A DNA stretch of 64,000 nucleotides, taken from assembly GCF_037153985.1 (NCBI RefSeq), contig NZ_JBBAYI010000008.1:186001-250000 (forward strand), given 5' to 3'. Positions 61,953-64,000 of this stretch are shown in pieces. The notes beneath the pieces are model-generated. The model saw only the letters and a program-made list of their open reading frames with translations. It ran no database searches and was not told the DNA's origin. A program made the translations under genes and the position numbers. Source of the DNA: Emticicia sp037153985 (lineage in GTDB: Bacteria > Bacteroidota > Bacteroidia > Cytophagales > Spirosomataceae). Numbering within the stretch: position 1 is the first letter of the stretch; the number at the start of each line of letters is the position of its first letter.

Positions 61953-62824
61953 AAACCCTGCCTGCAATAAAAACAGGGCTTTGCTTATATAACTTCCATA
62001 AACCGTACTTGTGCCAGCTACCTACAAAAAAGCCCCTAAAATGAAGGGGGTTTTTGCTTTAATTACAATTTATTTTACTTCTTTCTAACGAAAGTACACA
62101 AGCAGTACTTGCATTACAAAGTTCTAAAATTAAAAAATTAAAAAATCATACCCAAATAAATAAAAAAATTTAAAAATAAAATTTTATTGCCTGAATCGGC
62201 CCAAAAAAGCCATAAATACCTGAAACCCCCTCGTTATTTAATGGGGTACAGATAAATATTATACGGTAAAAACAGATTTTCGGGCCATTCGGATAAACAG
62301 CCACCGGAAGAAAGACAAACAGGTGCTTCTAAAAGATAGAGCAGCGCATGAAAATGGCTGCTCCGAACTTGTGTAATGTCTACAAAAAGGGTCAAGTAAT
62401 AGGTTAATACGTGGGGCATAGTTACTAATTTTTCAGGTAAGTAGAAATACTTACGCCCATTATTTTTTATTAAAAAATAATAAATGCTCTTTTGTTACCT
62501 ATTTGTGGCATTTTTGGCTTGAAACTGACCGCAGACCTCCGTAAACCGATGTAATTTTTCTGAATAAATATTTGTTTTTCTTGACTAAATTTTATTATAT
62601 TTCGTTAGATTATGTAGAGCATACCGCCGTTTTCTGCGACAAACCAGCCATGAAACAGATTTGTTTGCAGAACTGTATCCGTACAATAAAACCGTTTTCC
62701 GAAACAAACGGTTAGCTGCAGTGTTAAAACTGAAAACGAACCCAAAGTGCACACGCACAGGTGTAAGGTTCGTACGTTGGGTAAGGATTTTCTTTATTCA
62801 CAGTTCCTCTTAAAATATACTCCC
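61953..62824. other. Long AT-rich intergenic region with a hairpin and no gene
   Basis: A second terminator-like hairpin (AAAAAAGCCCC / GGGGGTTTTT, 62025-62057) lies in it. A 61-codon minus-strand frame at 62234-62419 lacks a family and ribosome site, so I do not call it. A dyad AACCGTTT/AAACGGTT lies at 62690-62713. The region's job is unclear. It may hold regulation for the small gene at 62825. Confidence 0.4.
62025..62057. terminator. Second hairpin after the aldolase
   Basis: AAAAAAGCCCCT pairs with AGGGGGTTTTT around a short loop, with a T-run at the end. Confidence 0.65.
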
Positions 62825-63064
62825 ATGGAAACAATGTTCAATCTCAAAACTAAGGTGGCCGACGCCTTGAAGTCGAACAAACTGGTGGCACAAAATACGT
62901 TTGGTAATGATTTTTTTGTGATGATAAAAATTAAAGTAGAAGGCGAGCCAACCATGAACGCTTTCCGAAAATTCAAGGATTTTCTGGAGCGAGAAAAACT
63001 CAGGTACATTTCTTCTTTCTCGGCCAAAATGGGCATCATGAACATATCGGTTTATAGCTATTAG
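62825..63064 (+). CDS. Small cytosolic protein, unknown
   Basis: The start is ATG at 62825 (METMFNLKTKVADALKSNKL); the upstream Met at 62747 adds a basic, non-conserved-looking extension. The 79 residues contain an ACT-like or ferredoxin-like pattern (FVMIKIKVEGEPTMNAFRKF, LRYISSFSAKMGIMNISVYS). It is followed by a hairpin terminator. The function is unknown. Confidence 0.55.
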   Translation: METMFNLKTKVADALKSNKLVAQNTFGNDFFVMIKIKVEGEPTMNAFRKFKDFLEREKLRYISSFSAKMGIMNISVYSY

Positions 63065-63084
63065 CAAAATCTGTATAAAAACAA

Positions 63085-63123
63085 CAAAGGCCACCTTGAC
63101 TTATCAGCAAAGTGGCCTTTGTT
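63085..63123. terminator. Hairpin terminator between the small gene and the kinase gene
   Basis: ACAAAGGCCACCTT pairs with AAGTGGCCTTTGTT around GACTTATCAGC. It lies 20 bp after the small gene's stop and 15 bp before the kinase gene's end, so it may serve both. Confidence 0.7.
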
Positions 63124-63138
63124 AATAATAAGCAATGC

Positions 63139-64000
63139 CTATGCCTTTTTTAGTGAGAAATAAAAAGTAGTGCCTTGCTTCTCTTCGCTCGTGAGCCAGA
63201 TTTTCCCACCGTTCGACTGAATAAATTCCTTGATGAGCAATAGCCCCAACCCTGTGCCTTTTTCGCCCTTTGTGCCGTAGGCCACATCCATATTTGTTTT
63301 CAGGAATTGCTCTTGCTGCGCTTTGCTGATACCCGCGCCGTGGTCGCTTACCGAAAAAACAACAAATTCGTCGTCGGTACTGGTATCGCTGCGTATCTCA
63401 ATCGAACCACCTTCATAGCTGAATTTAATGGCATTCGACAACAGATTTCGGATAATAAAATCGAAGTGCGAGTTATCGGCGTATATCCTGAGGTCGTCGG
63501 GTATTTCGTTTTTAATGCTCACTGCTTTTTCCTTTGCCTGATTCAGCAAGACACCGATATTTTTGTCAATAACAGGTTTGGCTTTAAATTCCATGAAACT
63601 AACGGCTACGCCCTGCAACTGTATTTTACCCCAATTCAGGAGCGACGTAAGTACTTCAAACGAAGCCTCGCTCTGTTTTTTCAGTATCCTGATAATGTCT
63701 TGCTGTTCTTCTACTGGCAAGCCATCCATTTCCAGAATCTCCAGAAGCTGAGGCATATTGCCAATAGGGCCGCGCAGGTCATGCCCAATAATCGAAAAAA
63801 GCCTGTCTTTAATCTGGTTCGAGTCGGCCAGTTTAATATTCATAGCTTTGGTTTTACGGGCATTCATCAATACCAGAAACGCCACTATACCTATCAGCAA
63901 AATAATAACAATAGCCACTGCCAGTTCAAATCTTCTCCGTTCATTTACAACCGAAAGTTGTTCTGTCGATTCCATTAAGGCATTTTTGGCTTGTAAGCTC
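63139..64000 (-). CDS. Sensor histidine kinase, N-terminus outside the window
   Basis: The frame is open to the window edge (SLQAKNALMESTEQLSVVNE comes before the first Met at 63975). A membrane helix (LAVAIVIILLIGIVAFLVL) precedes a dimerisation domain with the H box (LFSIIGHDLRGPIGNMPQLL), the N box (DFIIRNLLSNAIKFSYEGGS), and ATP-lid motifs (VSDHGAGISKAQQEQFLKTN and KGTGLGLLLIKEFIQSNGGK). The coiled-coil-like upstream part suggests TPR or similar repeats before it, as in Bacteroidota kinases. The regulator partner is not in view. Confidence 0.88.
   Translation of the reverse strand, partial: SLQAKNALMESTEQLSVVNERRRFELAVAIVIILLIGIVAFLVLMNARKTKAMNIKLADSNQIKDRLFSIIGHDLRGPIGNMPQLLEILEMDGLPVEEQQDIIRILKKQSEASFEVLTSLLNWGKIQLQGVAVSFMEFKAKPVIDKNIGVLLNQAKEKAVSIKNEIPDDLRIYADNSHFDFIIRNLLSNAIKFSYEGGSIEIRSDTSTDDEFVVFSVSDHGAGISKAQQEQFLKTNMDVAYGTKGEKGTGLGLLLIKEFIQSNGGKIWLTSEEKQGTTFYFSLKKA

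Noticed and set aside
62234..62419. 61-codon minus-strand frame in the long gap
   Set aside because: No ribosome site, no conserved pattern, and AT-rich flanks. A real small gene cannot be ruled out, but there is no support.

Overview
The window looks like chromosomal DNA from a Bacteroidota bacterium of the order Cytophagales, probably near Spirosomaceae. Several traits support this: a type IX secretion sorting domain of the CHU_C class, TonB-dependent receptor style barrels, TAnnTTTG promoter elements, MacB/FtsX-type permeases with a PadR-linked prefix domain, and secreted proteins ending in the 'LPEIPSAKEIE' coiled-coil domain. The placement comes from protein style only, not from a search.

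Layout. (1) 1-7.9 kb: two large secreted fibre-like proteins on the minus strand and a broken third copy on the plus strand. Between them lie a decayed fibronectin-like gene, an intact tRNA-Lys(CTT) flanked by tandem partial copies of itself, and a small two-gene unit. (2) 7.9-24.2 kb: an AT-rich accessory zone full of broken genes. It holds a PA14 protein with a frameshift, an IS481-type insertion, at least five fragments of RHS/YD-repeat polymorphic toxins, two toxin-tip plus immunity pairs, an orphan possible immunity gene, a truncated tyrosine recombinase, an IS1-type remnant, and one intact CHU_C secreted protein. Inside it is an intact metabolic/regulatory module (MBL hydrolase, AraC regulator, alpha/beta hydrolase, SnoaL-like protein) with matching operator-like repeats in two promoters. 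(3) 24.2-32.6 kb: a minus-strand copper-type cluster. It contains an OmpR-type two-component system, a TonB-type receptor, a small Cys-containing membrane protein, MbnP-like and MbnH-like proteins, an HMA-like protein and a CDICGC barrel protein. (4) 32.7-46.3 kb: mostly ordinary genes, namely an aldo/keto reductase, a TSUP permease, a Nudix/NrtR-type regulator divergent from a giant ThuA-sugar dehydrogenase-cytochrome c fusion, an MBOAT acyltransferase with a partner protein, a secreted trypsin-fold protease, a beta-propeller and a DUF6624 protein. (5) 46.3-55.2 kb: a PadR regulator and three tandem ADOP-type permeases that share near-identical DNA blocks at their 5' ends. (6) 55.2-64 kb: a vWA lipoprotein, a LysE exporter, a 1040-residue LRR-Roc-COR-TIR protein, a class I fructose-bisphosphate aldolase, a small unknown protein, and a sensor kinase cut by the window edge.

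How it works together. The 5-24 kb zone is best read as a site where RHS toxin cassettes, IS elements and a recombinase have accumulated next to a tRNA gene and mostly decayed, leaving immunity genes intact. The strongest candidates for unusual biology are the tRNA-Lys partial-copy array, the paired AraC operator architecture, the MbnP/MbnH cluster with its own receptor and two-component system, the Roco-TIR protein, and the ADOP triplet. No homology search or folding was run; domain names rest on motif recognition.
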